This document shows positions 38,534-51,211 of a stretch of DNA of 64,000 nucleotides, piece after piece. Every line of letters starts with the position of its first letter. Position 1 is the first letter of the stretch. This DNA comes from Pelecanus crispus (taxonomy: Eukaryota; Chordata; Aves; Pelecaniformes; Pelecanidae). The position numbers and the translations under genes are program-made. Below the pieces are notes generated by a model. That model saw only the letters and a program-made list of their open reading frames with translations, was not told the origin of the DNA and ran no database searches. Location of the stretch: the NCBI RefSeq assembly GCF_030463565.1, contig NC_134661.1:8084542-8148541 (forward strand), written 5' to 3'.

Positions 38534-39183
38534 CCTGTTGATGCCCTGGGGTTTGTACTCGGCTGTTTTAAAGCTTGCTGCTTCTGAGTGTTGTCTTTAG
38601 AGTTTGGTAGGCGCCAAATGAGAAGTGAAGTTTGAGTAAAAATCCCTTTGGCTTCTGCGGTTAATTATTGCCAGGTCCGCTCAGACGCAGGCGTGTTTGT
38701 GTCTGCGCCGGTAACTTGCCTATCAGCGTACATTTTCCTGATGTTTCTTTAGAAAACAAACCAAAAAACCCTCCGAGCTGGCACAAAAAACTCATCCCGC
38801 TGGGATTTTGAGTAAGATGACAGGTACCGTGTGTATTGGGGATGAGTCTGAAAGACAGCAGCAGCAGCACTGCTTCAGTAGCAACCTCGTGCGTCCTTTG
38901 TAGCTCTACAGGCTGCTGCAAATCGGGGTAAATGAATGCAAACTCGCAATTTCACGTTGAAAACGTCTGGTACGAGGTTTGGGGGGGGATTGGCGTTTCC
39001 CATCCTGCCAACCAGCGCTCACAAACGGGCCGGTCGCTGCCGCGTGCGGCCGAGCCGGCAGCAGGGCAGGACCCGCTGGGCTCGTCGCTGTCGGTGCGGG
39101 ATCGCGCGCATCGGCCGGCCCAGCCCGCCGGTCGCCTGTGCGTGGCTTCTGGCAGCCTGCGGTTCAGGAGTGGCAAGTTTAAT
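38534..39183. other. CADM1 intron 1, short stretch between CR1 fragments
   Basis: No exon seen. It holds a short CAG-type trinucleotide run near 38860 and a CpG-rich patch at about 39010-39175. Open frames over that patch exist on both strands and are composition artefacts. Confidence 0.6.
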
Positions 39184-39332
39184 TCATAGAATCATAGAAT
39201 CACAGAATCGTTTAGGTTGGAAAAGACCTTTAAGATCATCCAGTCCAACCATTAACCTACACTACCAGTCAAGGGTAGACTAGACTCAACCATGTCCCAA
39301 AGTGCCGCCTCTGCCCGTCTTTTGAACACTTC
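39184..39332 (-). repeat. CR1 LINE 3' end, antisense
   Basis: Reverse-oriented CR1 tail beginning at the terminal repeats (TCATAGAATCATAGAATC), continuing through CGTTTAGGTTGGAAAAGACC and ending in CCATGTCCCAAAGTGCCGCC. Its tail is a single unit, shortened between CCTACACTACC and AGTCAAGGG, where about 20 bases present in other copies are missing. Confidence 0.93.
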
Positions 39333-41099
39333 TATTGCATTTCAGATGGAAATGAAGAGTACGGCAGCTGGATTTCCTTTTCTAATTCCTTACCCCCATT
39401 TGATTGCGCTATTGTTTCTTTGGGCATATTAAAATAGAATTTGACTTCACTGGTTATCCGTTGTCCCCCGCGCTACCTCCGTGCAATCGGCTTGCTGCGC
39501 GCTCTCAAAATCCTTCGCTTTGTACAGCGAGGTTCGCTAACGAGCACAACGTAATTCGGGTTTTTGTTGTTTGTTTGGTTTATTTTTTTTTTTAAGGGAA
39601 CTATACGAAACAGCATACCCGTAAAACCTTATGATTCATGATGGTTTGTTTTGTTCTCGTAACGCAACCCAAAGTAAAAAGCCATTCATCAAGTGGCGAA
39701 GGCTGCTCGTGGCTGTCTCCGGGTAGCAGGCAAAGGATAATTCATCCCCAACCGGCGAAACGCACGTGCTCGCCGGTCCCTTTCCAGGCGCGCTGTTTAG
39801 AGCTCCGGATTCGGGAAGGCGAGCCGCTCCCAAATTAACCACGCGCGGTAGGAAAACAACGTCTTCCTGCTTGGAGGAACCTAGCACGCTGTCTGCGTCC
39901 AAGTGTTTTTCCACAAAACCCGAGCGTTTTATCTCATCAGCTGAGCTTCATCAATTCCATTCACGGGCTCCTCATTCCACGGTAATGAATTTCAAGCAGC
40001 AGCCCAAGGAGGCGAGCTGCCGGGAGGAGCTGCGCTCGCGGCGGAGAGGATGATGTTGCTCAAGTCTGGGCGAGTTATTAGCGTAACTTTGGAGGCAGAA
40101 CCCTGCGAGCGCCTTGCAAGGATTAAATGATTTATGAGACCTGCAAACTGGTGTAAGTCTTCCAGCTAACAGCTCACCTGCACAACTGAAAATATTTCAG
40201 TAATACACAGCAACCCTGGCAGGTTTAAAAAAAAAAAAAACCAAAACAAAACCAAAAAAAAAAACCAAAACAAAAGCACTTTTTCGGTATGGAAGCCAGC
40301 CAAGTGGCATTTCAGCAACAGCCATTTTACAGCTTCTAAACAGCTTTTAAAAGCCAGGTTGAGCTGGACTGCGGTCGCAGCGACTCGCTAGAAAAATACC
40401 CGCGATGAATTGTACTTAACGTCCGTAGCTCCAAAGCGTGGTGCATCGCGGCGCTCGTTGGCAGCGGCGCTGTTGAAAGGCCGGGGTTTCTGGGTTTTGA
40501 GGAAGGGTATTTTTGACAGACCTTGCTACAACTTAGAGGGGTTTCAATAAGTGTTTTTAAAGGCAAGTGATGGAGGGGGGGATTTCTCTTGCTCTTGCAT
40601 GCAACAGCAGCTCCTGGATAAAACAGTCAACCGCCGAAAACTTAAACTTTCAGGGCTGCGCTGCCAAGTTAGTTATTGTAGAGTCCTTCCTTGAAAAATG
40701 AGTCCTTGTTTTAAAAAAATATTCTGCCCTTGATATGCTGAGTACTGGAGGGCCAGTCTTGCGGTTCCATAAGTTGGCAAAAATAAGCAGACCTCTTCCA
40801 ACTGCGGGGGCTGGAGGAAAGAACGGCGACGAACGTGTGGCATTGAAGTTGTTCTTTCAGCGGGTGCTAAGCAAACGCCTGGTAGATTTTCAGCTGCTGT
40901 TGGCAACGCCAGTAAAAGGTCTCGTGTCCCTCTTGTGACATGTCAGCGGAACGATTGGAGTGTGCTCGGCTTTGATAATAGGAACGCAAAGATAAGCTGC
41001 GAGAGGATGTGCTTTTGAAATACAATTACTGTATTTACAAGTAAAAGGAGGGGAGGCCGTTTCTATACCGACCGTCTGCTCGCTTCCTTTGAGCGACTG

Positions 41100-41580
41100 C
41101 TAGACGTGGCTCTCTCAGCCCGGGCGCCGCGGCGGGCTGCCCGCCGCAGCAGCGATATTCCGTGCCAGCCTTGTGCTGCCTGCTCCCAGCCGCTTGGCCC
41201 GGGGCTTCGCGAAAGCCGCGGCGCAAAGCGGCTGCTCCCTCCTGGGCACTCCCGGGGCGAGAGCGCGGTTTGGTGCAAAACCGCAGCAAAAAAGTGGTTT
41301 ATCGGATTCACCTGGCTGCTGGCGTGTGCCGGAGAGGAGGTGGGAATTTGCAGGGAGGAAGGGGAAGAGCAGCAGGCAGGGCAAAGCAGGACACCGGCGT
41401 TGACCCCGGCTTGCAAAAGCCGGCGTTTGAACGCGAGTGACTCGAGAGCCTTCCGGAGAGCCGATCCGCGGCACCGACCGGGCGGCTGTGGCTGGCGCCG
41501 AGCACGCGCTTGCCTCTCGCCGCGTCGAGGAACTTTGTCGCTAATCGTTGCGATCGCCTAATCCCAGCTGAAAGAAGTAA
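41100..41580. promoter_or_regulatory. Dense intronic CpG island
   Basis: By hand count about 53 CpGs lie in 480 bp, far above the window average, with high GC and several GC-box-like GGGCG cores. It does not contain an exon 1 candidate, as I see no leucine-rich signal-peptide frame ending with a phase 1 donor. It could be an internal or antisense promoter or an unmethylated enhancer, or simply GC-biased microchromosome sequence. Confidence 0.4.
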
Positions 41581-42026
41581 ACCCTGCCGCGAAGCCAGGC
41601 GCGGCAAGAAGCTGCAGGGTTTTTGAGGTTGCTTTGTAATCCTGGGCACGCTGCTGCTGCGTGCGGGGAAGGAGAGGCTTCGTTTAATTCTAATAACAGT
41701 AGAGATAATGTCGGCTTTGTGATAGTCCCGGGCACAGCTGCTCCGTAATATCCACGTCGGTACACGATATGAATGGCTAGCAAGGTATCAAGCCTCTAGG
41801 ATGTTTTTCCTTGCTTTTCAGCGCTTGAACGGATTGCATTCGTTTATTGGAATAGCGCTGACTTTGTGCTCGCAGTAATTAATTCCCTTTTCCGGGCCGG
41901 GGGGAAGGTTGGTTATAATTTCCTGCATTCTTTTATCATAAGGCCAAAGGAGAAACTCAGAATAGCGAACAGATAGGAGCGCTGCTTACATGCATTTTAA
42001 ATTCAGTTTCAAGCAGTTAAGAAGAT

Positions 42027-42029
<3 letters not shown>

Positions 42030-42057
<28 letters not shown>
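42030..42057. repeat. T28 homopolymer run
   Basis: 28 consecutive T with no retroelement attached. Confidence 0.95.
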
Positions 42058-42061
<4 letters not shown>

Positions 42062-43532
42062 TGAAGTGGTCTCTCTGTATTTGCACACAATTTGAAAGCA
42101 AGGTGACCCAGCAGACTGGCGCTGGGATATAGTGTCCGTTTCCGAGATCCCTGGCTGTACTTCCAGCTACCTGTGACTGTAAATCTCTGCCCCCCTCCTT
42201 TTTAAAGGCGGTTTAGTGGGCTGGAGGACAGGAGCTTTATCTCCCAGTAGCTGCAGGGTGGGCAGGAGGAGGATTGTTGGGAGGGGGTCCGAATTTTATA
42301 CCGACCAAACTCCTTTCATCTCTCAAGCCTGGCCTTGGAGCTTAGAAGCGCGGCAAATGAGCAGCGCAGAGCGCGCGTCCCGCGGTCCGCCCTGCCTGCG
42401 CCGTGGCGAAGGACGTCCCTTCCAGCGGCCGCCGGGCCAGGGCCTCCCACGGGCACGGGGACAGTGCCACCGCACGCAACGGGAAGAACTCCCTTGAGAG
42501 CCAAAAGGGCAAAAAAACGGGGGGAAGAATGAGTTCCTTGGGCGTTTTCGCCAATTTTTGGGTTTTTTTCCCCAAGATGCACCTCCCGGCTCTGGCTGTT
42601 TTCAGGTCCTCTCTAATACCATTTTTGCTTCGTGGCCATCGCTATCCACGGGACGCGTTCCCCTCAGAAATAAGGTTGGCTGAAGGTAGGCAGCGTGGGC
42701 AAACGTGTAAGCCAAATGGCTGAGGGTACTAATTGCTCGAGTCCTGGCAAAAAAATGATTTTAATACCGGTGTTTGTGATGCCCAGTAAGGGCTGCAGGT
42801 GGTTTCCCGTAGCTGCTCCGAACGGTTGCTGGCTGCCGGCTTCATCCTTGCAAGCACCGCGGCCGCCCCCGTGCCGGGAGCGGCTTCGAATCTTTCAGAA
42901 AAGGTACAAATGCAAAGCGAGGCGAAATTTGGGTATTTAAAGCGTGGCTTGGCTGCTGCGGTCCTTCCCTTCTCCCCTCTCCGGGCGCAGAGGCGGGAGC
43001 GAGGTCCCCGAAGGCGCGCGATGCCTGTTGCCTTGCCAACACGGGTGCGAAGGAGACGTTGGAGCGAAGAGGCGCTCGCTTCTGCTGCAGCGCGGTAATG
43101 CCAGGCGGATCAGGGCCGCGGGGAGAGGAGGAGGAGGAGAACCTCACCCGCTTAAAAACACTCCTTTACGCAACCGCAGAAAGGGAGAATTAATAACTCC
43201 TTGCAGAAAGATTCAGCGTTCGCTCCTTGCTGCTTCTGCATTTGTACAACAGTGTAGTTTTTTAATAATGGGTAATAATGAAACACAAATTTCAAATCTG
43301 GGGTTTTTTTCGCCGTTTCTTCTGCCTAAAGCTGTGAAGCCGGGGAGCTCGGCGTAGTTTACGGTCAGCTGGGTGCTTGCGATCCTTAGGGATGGAGCTG
43401 ATGCCTGCTGGTGTTTACCATGCAAATATCAAGGAGGAGCAGGGAATCGAAAACTGCTTCTAATGGGCTCAGTTTGCGTGTTTTAGTGCTTCTCAAGAAA
43501 TGCTGAGATTTGCAAGCGGAACAGGCGCAGCA

Positions 43533-43592
43533 GTACCCGGTACTGCACGTTGCGTTGACGCGGTACCTGGTAATGCACGTTGCTTGCGTTTT
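43533..43592. repeat. Two-copy 30-bp tandem duplication (imperfect)
   Basis: GTACCCGGTACTGCACGTTG at 43533 is followed 30 bases later by GTACCTGGTAATGCACGTTG. The first 20 bases differ at two positions; the ends of the units are less similar. Confidence 0.75.
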
Positions 43593-44191
43593 TCTCTCTT
43601 CGCAGTCCACATCCCTCTTGCAGTAGCTCAAACACCCCCTCAACCAGAAAGCAGACACAAAAACGCTGCCTTACCTCAGACTTCCTACCTGCTGCAGCAG
43701 GAACACCCCGCGTACGTAAGCCCGGCGCGTAGCTCCTCTCGGCCAAACCGGGCAGCCCGACAGCACCGCGGAGCTGTGCCGGGCGTGCGTTCCCTAGGGA
43801 GGAGGGGGTGGCGCGATCCTGCCGTCGGGCAGCGACAGCCCTGCCACCGGCGTGAGGGCTGCGGGCTTTGGCTTTGCATCGGGCTCCGTCTTGGCAGCCG
43901 CAGGCGCGTGGCTTGAGAGGATGGGAAGGGGGAAGGCGCTAGAACAACGCAGGACCCCAGCGAGCAAAAGCAAAACCTGCCGGTTCCTGCTGACGCTCAC
44001 CGAAGCCCAGTGAATCGTTTCTGCCTCTTTTCCTACGGGTTTGCGGAGCAGCGCGGGACCCGCGGGCGTTGCTCTGGCAGGAGCGCTGCCTACGGGGGTG
44101 CCGTTTGGGACGCTGTCCGGATTTTGCATGGGGCCGCTTGTCCTGCCCCTGCGTTGGGGGCTGCTCCCGGAGCCTCCCCCGGCGTTGGTGC

Positions 44192-44751
44192 TGTCGCGGT
44201 TCAGCCCCAGGCAGCGGCTCAGCACCACGCAGCCGTCGCTCACTGCCCCACTGGGATGGGGGAGAGAATCGGAGGAGTGAGAGTGAGAAACACTCCTGGG
44301 GTGAGATAAGAGCAGTTTAATAATTGAAATAAAGTAAAATAGTAATGATAATAACAACAAAATAATAATAATAACAATATAATAATATCCAAAGCAAGTG
44401 ATGCCCAATGCAATTGCTCCCCACCCGCCGACCGATGCCCAGCCAGTTCCCCAGCAGCGATCGCTGCTCCCCGGCCAACCCCCCCAGTTTCTATACTGCC
44501 CATGACGCCGTATGGTATGGAATGGCCCTTGGGGCAGTTGGGATCAACTCTCCTGGCTGTGCCCCCTCCCAGCTTCTTGTGCCCCTGGCAGAGCATGGGA
44601 AGCTGAAAAGTCCTTGCCTGGCATAAGCAGCGCTGAGCAACAACTAAACCATCAGCGTGTTATCAGCGTTATTCTCATCCTAAATCCAAAACACAGCACT
44701 GTGCCTGCTACTAGGGAGAAAATGAACTCTATCCCAGCCCAAACCAGGACA
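44192..44751 (-). mobile_element. Solo LTR of an endogenous retrovirus, antisense to CADM1
   Basis: About 560 bp bounded by TG...CA inverted termini (TGTCGCGGTT at the left, AACCAGGACA at the right), read on the minus strand as a complete LTR. I recognise it as a common dispersed bird LTR. It has a TATA-like element near the middle (GTATAGAA on the minus strand), an ATTAAA polyadenylation-type signal at 44316-44321 and an internal ATT/ATA-rich microsatellite (about 44342-44391). No gag, pol or env sequence adjoins it, so internal sequence was lost, presumably by LTR-LTR recombination. No clear target-site duplication was found: GGTGC on the left and CTCGC on the right do not match. Family name not assigned. 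Confidence 0.88.
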
Positions 44752-47700
44752 CTCGCCCGCCCCGCCGTCTGCAGGAACGCGGCAGAAAATTAGCGTTTCG
44801 GTCAAAAACAGATGAAAATAGGAAATGCGAAGGCTTCTCCCGCTGCAGCTTTGCCTTGGAGCGTGCCGCTTCAAAGACAGCAGCGAATTGAAGTCACTAG
44901 CTGTAGCTGTCTCGTTCTTTCTTGAGGCAGTGTTTTGATAAATGTTGATGAGTTTAACTGTAAAACTAAATGACATTTATAGCACGATGTATGCTTTACC
45001 CATTGCTTAATTATACCTAATGGTGTTGCGTGTAAAAGGCGTTTACCGTTTTACTTTTGTTTAAAATGACAATCTAAACCTCCAGGCCTATGGGGTTTTG
45101 TAGAAAGACGAAGACTTAATTAAAAGCTAAATGCAATCCGTTTTTAAAAGGCAACTGCAACTTTGAGAAACGTGTGATAGAATTCACAAACTGCTCGAGG
45201 AGTACTTTGAATTCAGAGGTGTCGGGCTCCTGCGGCTCGAGCCGCTTTGGCAAAGCTGGGGGATTTTGGGGCACAAGCTGCGCCTGCTAATTTGAGCAAG
45301 GTGGGACGAGGACCGCATCCAAAAAATGGGTTTTTTCTCCTTATTTCTGTGCGTCTTTTATGGTCACGTTGCTGTCGCTCTCGAGGCGGAAAGGGGGATT
45401 GGGCTAACGCAGCTTATAGAACCGTGGGGTTCGTTTTGCGTGCGGTTTCTTTTCCCTTCCTTCCAACTTTGCCTTTGTCCTGTTAGCCAGCAGACAGACG
45501 CAGATTCGGTGTCGAAAACACGGCATGAAGAATGAGTGTGGATCGAGCAGGCTGCATCTTTAAAAATAAACACTGGATCAGAGCTTTGTGCCTTCCATCG
45601 GCTGGCAAAGCACTGACAGCAGGCAGCAGCATGTTCAGGAGCATCTGCCCTTTCTCTTTTCATGGGTTTAGTCAAAACAAATCCCACAGATGAAGGAGGG
45701 GGGAAAAAAAAAAAATACAAAAATGCATTTTATTTCCCCTAGCCTGGAAGAACTACCGGGCGGAGGCTGAAGCGGGGGGACATGCAGAAATCTGCAGCCG
45801 GTAGATTCATGTTTGAAGACATTAGCGTTGGTCTTTTACTAACATTTATAAACCTGATGGGTGGCAGATTGAGGGCCAGTTCCGCATTTTTTCTTCCTCT
45901 TCCATAAAATAATAAATATGGTAAAATAGCTCTCAGAAGCGCCTTTATCGCGGGGATGAATCAGGACAGTTGGTGTTGCAAGAGACTTAAAACTTACAAA
46001 TATGTTGCCCTTTAGGCTAGCATTCATCATTGTGTCTGATCTGGAATCTAGACTAAAGGTTTTTGTCGTAACCTACCTTTTTATCCTTTCTTGGAAGTAT
46101 AAATTGGAAGGAGTTCTCACTTTGATCGTAGTGCTGCTGCTGAGATTTCCCCCCCGTTTTTTGGGGGGGAGTGCGTAACCCTCGCTGATGGCACCTGTCA
46201 TTCTCTCTTTGACAAACGATCTTGTCTCTAATCTCTTAAAAAAAAAACCTAAAGGGGGAGCCTTAAAAAAATGAAGGAAAGGCAAGGCGGGGGGAAAAGG
46301 CCTGGAAAACGTAAAAGGTGTGAATTCTAGGGGCTGGCAAAGCAGGAGGTGCGTTCGCTTTCTGCGCGGCGCGGGCATCTCCCGTCGCAGACGTAAAGCA
46401 GAGCACGCAGACCGCCCGTGCACGGCCGCCTTTCGCTCCGGGTGTGGATGCAGCCGGGCGAAGGTTCTTGGAAGGGCCGGTCCCGCCGGAGCAGGTGGGT
46501 TTGCGCCCCGGGATCTGGCCGAGAGCAGCGGCACCGTGCGCTCCTCGGGCGCGACGGGACCGAAATCCAGGACCGTGGCGTTAACGTCTTGTGCTCTCGT
46601 CCAAGAAAGACGAAGAGCGGGCAGGTAACGCGTGTGAGCAGAGCGACTCAAGAAGCTGGTCTTTCAGTGGGCATCGAGGTGGGCTTTTCTCCCGTGGCTG
46701 CAAACTGGGAGTTAACTTCCAAGGGCAAACATAAACTCGGCTTAACCCGCGGAGGAGAGCTCATCCTCGTGCGGTCAGCGCTGGACGGGCTTGTACGTGG
46801 AGGGGTGGTTTAGATGTAGAAGCTCTCGGTTCTTCGAGCCGGTGAATATTTTGCCTTCTCGTTTTACGTAGTAGTGCACGGTTTGGACAAAAGTTCTGCG
46901 GGGGTTTTTACTGAAGGCTTACAAAATCACTTCTGTGTATAGTGCAGCAAGTAGCGTGTTGCAATTCAAAGCTGACTGCGTGCTCTCTTAGCTAAAGCAT
47001 GGGAATTGGCCAGAATACCCCAAGAAAAATACTGTATTCCCATTTATTAGCTATTGTCCCGTTGTGCCTCAGGACATTTTCTACAGGTTTGCACATTTGT
47101 TACTAATTTTGTCATTTACTTCTTGCCTATTGCAGCGGCGGAACTAAAGATTGCCGGATGGCTTTGACTTACACGTGCAGGCAGTTAAGGGAGATCCTCT
47201 CTTTAGGAAAGAGATCGGGCTGATGTTGATCAAAATTTGTCGTGGGTGCTTTAAAAGAGATTATTAAGCTGCGCATTGTGACAGATGCTACCGACAGGAA
47301 AAAAAAAAAGGGATGTTAAATCTTCAAGAAATGGGTTATGAGTATGGATATAAGGCATAGCTGCTCATTAGAGTAAAATGAAATCCATCATCTGACTTGA
47401 AACAGTTTTCCTCATTATTGGAAAATCCCATCCTTCCGACTACTCGGTATGGGCGGGTTTGGGGCGCTGCGCCTAGAGCAGGTGCTGTAACGCCTTGAGA
47501 GCCGAGCCTGTACCAAACCAGGCTTTACTAGCAACGGCGCCGTCGCAAAACGCTTGGACATCGGGAGGAGCGTCTCGGAGAGGGGGGGTTGGGGCGGTCT
47601 GCACCCCTGCACGTCTCCCCGCGGCCGGCTGCGTGCGAGGGTGCCGAGGGAAGGTGTCCCCCGCCGTGCCCGCTGCCCGGCCGCGCTGCCCGATTTATGC

Positions 47701-48641
47701 CCTCGGTAGCGTGGGTTTGGCGGCTGCAGGGAAAGGTGGAGAGGGAGCAGGTGGGCGACTTTCCTCCAAAGATAGGCCTGCCAATTCAGAGCGTGACCGG
47801 GGCCACGCTAAATGCGAAGCATGTGGCTGCTGCCAGCCTCTACGGTACAAAAATAGAGGTGACGGTGCAGGTGACAAACCCACAAACACGTACGTTCTCT
47901 CCTCCCGCGCTTAGGGTTTCAGCGGAGGCTGCCACGGCTTTAGCCCCCGTGGCAGAGACAGAAAGGAGCACAAGGCAGCGGGTGCTGTTAAATAACGTAG
48001 TTCTGATAACCTAAACGTATGGAATGTGCTCATCGTCTGTGAAAACCGAGTATTTCCCCCGTGCTCCCTCCCCTTACCTGCAGCAACCTGCCGTACATCG
48101 GGCTTGGGCTCCTAATGGAACAAGTCATGACAGAGAGGGAGTTCCACGTGTGTTGTAAACTCCAGATTGATCAAGGTCTCCTTCCTTAGATCTAGGCTCT
48201 GTCTGTCCTTGATAGCGATGCAGCTGGAAGATGAAATGCAGATAAGGAATTCTGTATTAGGGCGACATTAATAATAAATGAACGTTGATCCTAATTGAGT
48301 ATTATTTAAGCATACTGAGCAGAGGCAGCGGTCTGCTGGGACCATCTTACGTTGACAAACTACTTCTCCCTTGCTAATGCCGCTTCCGAGCAGCGGTAGG
48401 GAGGCCGAAGCATTGCGTTTTAGGCAGCGTCCTCGACGGACGATGGCTCGCAGCGATGGCCGAGTGTGAGGAGGAGCAGGAGTGAAAGGCAGCTGCCTGG
48501 GATTTCTTCGAGGCGGCACGCAGCTTTGCCTTTCACTGCGTTTCTGCTCACCCCTCCGTGCTCTCCCTCCCTCCTCCCTTCCAGCGTCCCCCTGGCAGCC
48601 CCCTTCAGAGCCCCCAGGCATCTCTCGGGGGAGATGTTTGT
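44752..48641. other. CADM1 intron 1, unique stretch
   Basis: No supported exon. It contains a perfect C7/G7 hairpin (46148-46170) and CpG-rich patches at 46330-46580 and 47540-47760. Overlapping + strand frames at 47495-48014 have no family resemblance and are probably due to low stop density in GC-rich DNA. Confidence 0.6.
46148..46170. repeat. Perfect C7/G7 inverted repeat with 7-nt loop
   Basis: Seven C (46149-46155), loop GTTTTTT, then seven G (46163-46169), plus one flanking T-A pair, giving an 8-bp stem. It can fold on either strand. Confidence 0.85.
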
Positions 48642-48710
48642 GTTCGGTTGGACTTGATGACCTTAAAGGTCTTTTTCCAACCTAAATGATTCCATTCTGT
48701 GATTCTGTGG
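48642..48710 (+). repeat. CR1 tail fragment
   Basis: Only the end of the element: CGGTTGGACTTGATGACCTT, AAAGGTCTTTTTCCAACCTA and degenerated terminal repeats (ATTCCATTCTGTGATTCTGTGG). Divergence from the other copies suggests an older insertion. Confidence 0.9.
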
Positions 48711-51211
48711 ATGACATCCTCGTCCCACCTCCCTCTCTCAAGCCGTTCCCCAAAGAGATCTCCCGTGTGCAGCAGCCGAGGAGCGGTGCCCACGCAGATG
48801 TCCTTTGGATGATGCTCTGATGAACCTCTGGCCTTAGGAGAGCAAGACGGTCTTATTTAATAAGTGACCTTTTATTGTCTTGCAATGGGCCGTCAACTTC
48901 CAGAAGAAAAGCAAGAGATCAGCCGCTTCTGTCTCTTGAAAGCCGTTCTTCTGGAAAGTCGGTTAGACTGTTTGAGCATCCCTACGTAGATAGATAGATA
49001 TAAATAAAATAAAAAGCTGCGGTAGCAACATCTTTTATTTAAGAACTGTCAAATGGGTTAAGAAATTAGTTCTAAACCGGGAAAAACGTAGCGCACAGCT
49101 TTCCAGCTTCGCCATGGCAGCAAAGCATGTAAATTGTGCTTTTAGATATCAGAAGCTCCGTTGTGGTGAGCGTGACTTGTAGGATTCCTCCTTCAAATGG
49201 TCTGAACCCATTAGCTTGAAATATGGTCGTACTCGGAAAGACTCCACTTCTGGCAATTGTTATAAATCGCTTTCTGTCACAAGATCTGGTTAGAAATGCA
49301 GAATAGAAAGCCCAGATTTGCAGAACAACAGGCTTGGTTGCAAAAACAGCACGAACGCCGTGGGCTGTGCCAAATTCTTCCCCGCCCGGTTCCCGGGAGC
49401 CTGGTTTGCCGTGCCCCCCTCCCAGGGCAGTGACAGATAAGATCCGTAGGGATCCTCGGCATCCGCCGATGGTAACCTTTGAAGGGACAGGCGATGTATA
49501 GCCGTGGAATTTTATCTATCGGCATCTGGGTAATAGAAAGACAAGCATGACATCTAATCCCAGCACAGGTGACAGATGATAAATCTGCCCGGATGCGGTT
49601 ACTGGTAATGGAGGAGTGGGAGGGGAGGGGGCTGAAGCGGCGCTGATGGGCGCCGGCGAGTCAGGAAATGCTTTAGGCTGAAAAAAACTTTTGGTTTTTA
49701 TGCTTAAGATCAAAAGAAATGCTTTAACTCGATCGTTAGGCGGGATGCAGGCTAACTAGTTTGTTCTTGCCAAGTGATGGAGCACGCGTGTGCCGAGCTC
49801 TCGCCAGTGCTCCCTCTTCGGTCAGCGTTTTGGAAGACGCTGGGATTCGGAGGGCTGCTTCCCCGGAGGGGTCACTTGGAATTGGGGCGCTCCCGGCTCC
49901 TGGCAGCCTCCGGAGTCAATAACGGTGAGCGTTTTCATAATTTGGGGTGGGGGGAGCATGATTCAGCAGGGGAGCTGCTTTCCTTCGGGCTGGCCGCGCA
50001 TAGCCGGCTGCGTAGCCGTAGCAGCATTGCACGTCCGTTTTCTCTCTCCGTACCGTTTTGGTTGCAAACCAGTAGAAAGAATTCTCCGATGCCATTTCAT
50101 CACGCAGAAATTCACAAATGTTCAAAGCAAACGCAGCCTCTCGTGTCTGTTTGGAGCTGTTGTCATCTTTTATCCTTACTCTTTAAGCAAGGAAAGCTGT
50201 AAAGGTGGCTGTAGCACTTTTTTCTCCGCAAATTTAATAGCTGTGGGCGACTCGCTCAAATTCGCAGTATATTTTTCCGAAGTGCGCGTTTCATAACGTA
50301 AACACGCTCCCCACAATAAGTAATTTTTAGCACAATCTTGCATGTTCTCTCTGAAACGAGGAGAGTCATTCAGCAGGAAAGTGTGAGCTGTAGCTTGGCG
50401 AGAGCTGGGGAGAGGAGTCGTCTGCCTCGCCGGGCGCATCGCTGCTGAAAGGTGCTGAAAGCGTTCACACGTGTGCGTAAGCTTGCTAAAATATGTACCG
50501 AGAAAGAGGGGAAATAGGTCCCTGCAATTACAGAGGTTGAGTAAAGTGTGTGACAAGAAGATGAAATAGCCGGCGCTGAGGATGCTGGGCGGCAGGGGTG
50601 GTTTTCTCCCTGCAGACAGCGGCAGGGAAACTCGCAGAAACGCGCTGCAGAGAGCAGAAGCCTCGTGGTAGCCAGTCCCGGTTACGGGATCGCTGGTGGG
50701 GATCCACTTGGGTCACGTGACTGCTCGTCCAAAAACGCGTACCAGCTCTTTGCCCTGGGTTTGATGGTTCTGGGGACACGTGGCGAGGCCGGTGTCGATC
50801 CTGGCTCCGATGGTAACAGTATGAAGCTTTAATCCGGTGCCTCCATCTCTTTCACTGTTCCCTGTTCTGAGAAATGATGAACCTTTGCGCAGAACTGCTC
50901 TCTGCTTTGAGAGTAAAAGGCGTTGTACGTGGCCAAGGAATGGTTCCTTCGTCGGCGATGCACTGCAGTAGCGATTGGCAATACCTGTATTTTTACAGAT
51001 CCGTGATACTGACGTTTTGGGAATGGTTTCTGCGAATGTTCCTTCCGCCCACCCCACCTTTTTTCCCCCAAAGGGCAATGGATGCTTTTAGTGTCATCAG
51101 GTGATACCAAAACTGGTAGCAGCAGAGTCGGCAGCGTCCTTTCTCAAAGCAATTCTTTTAAAGCTAGCTGCAGCGCTAGAGGAAGAATAATACGCGTTAA
51201 ATTTGAAAGGA
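48711..51211. other. CADM1 intron 1, unique stretch
   Basis: No supported exon. It carries a short TAGA tetranucleotide run near 48986-49000. Open frames near 49774-50296 overlap in two frames and have no recognisable domain. Confidence 0.6.

Larger units (their letters stand above)
39333..44191. other. CADM1 intron 1, CpG-rich stretch
   Basis: No supported exon. It includes an A-rich ACCAAAAC simple tract (40226-40275), a dense CpG island (41100-41580), a T28 run (42030-42057), CpG-rich patches at 42330-42500 and 42830-43100, and a 30-bp tandem duplication (43533-43592) next to an exon-like segment with good splice signals (43606-43715). Confidence 0.6.

Noticed and set aside
47495..48014. 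Overlapping + strand frames of 139 and 141 codons
   Set aside because: They lie in a GC-rich, stop-poor patch, are open in two frames at once, and show no family resemblance or splice signals.
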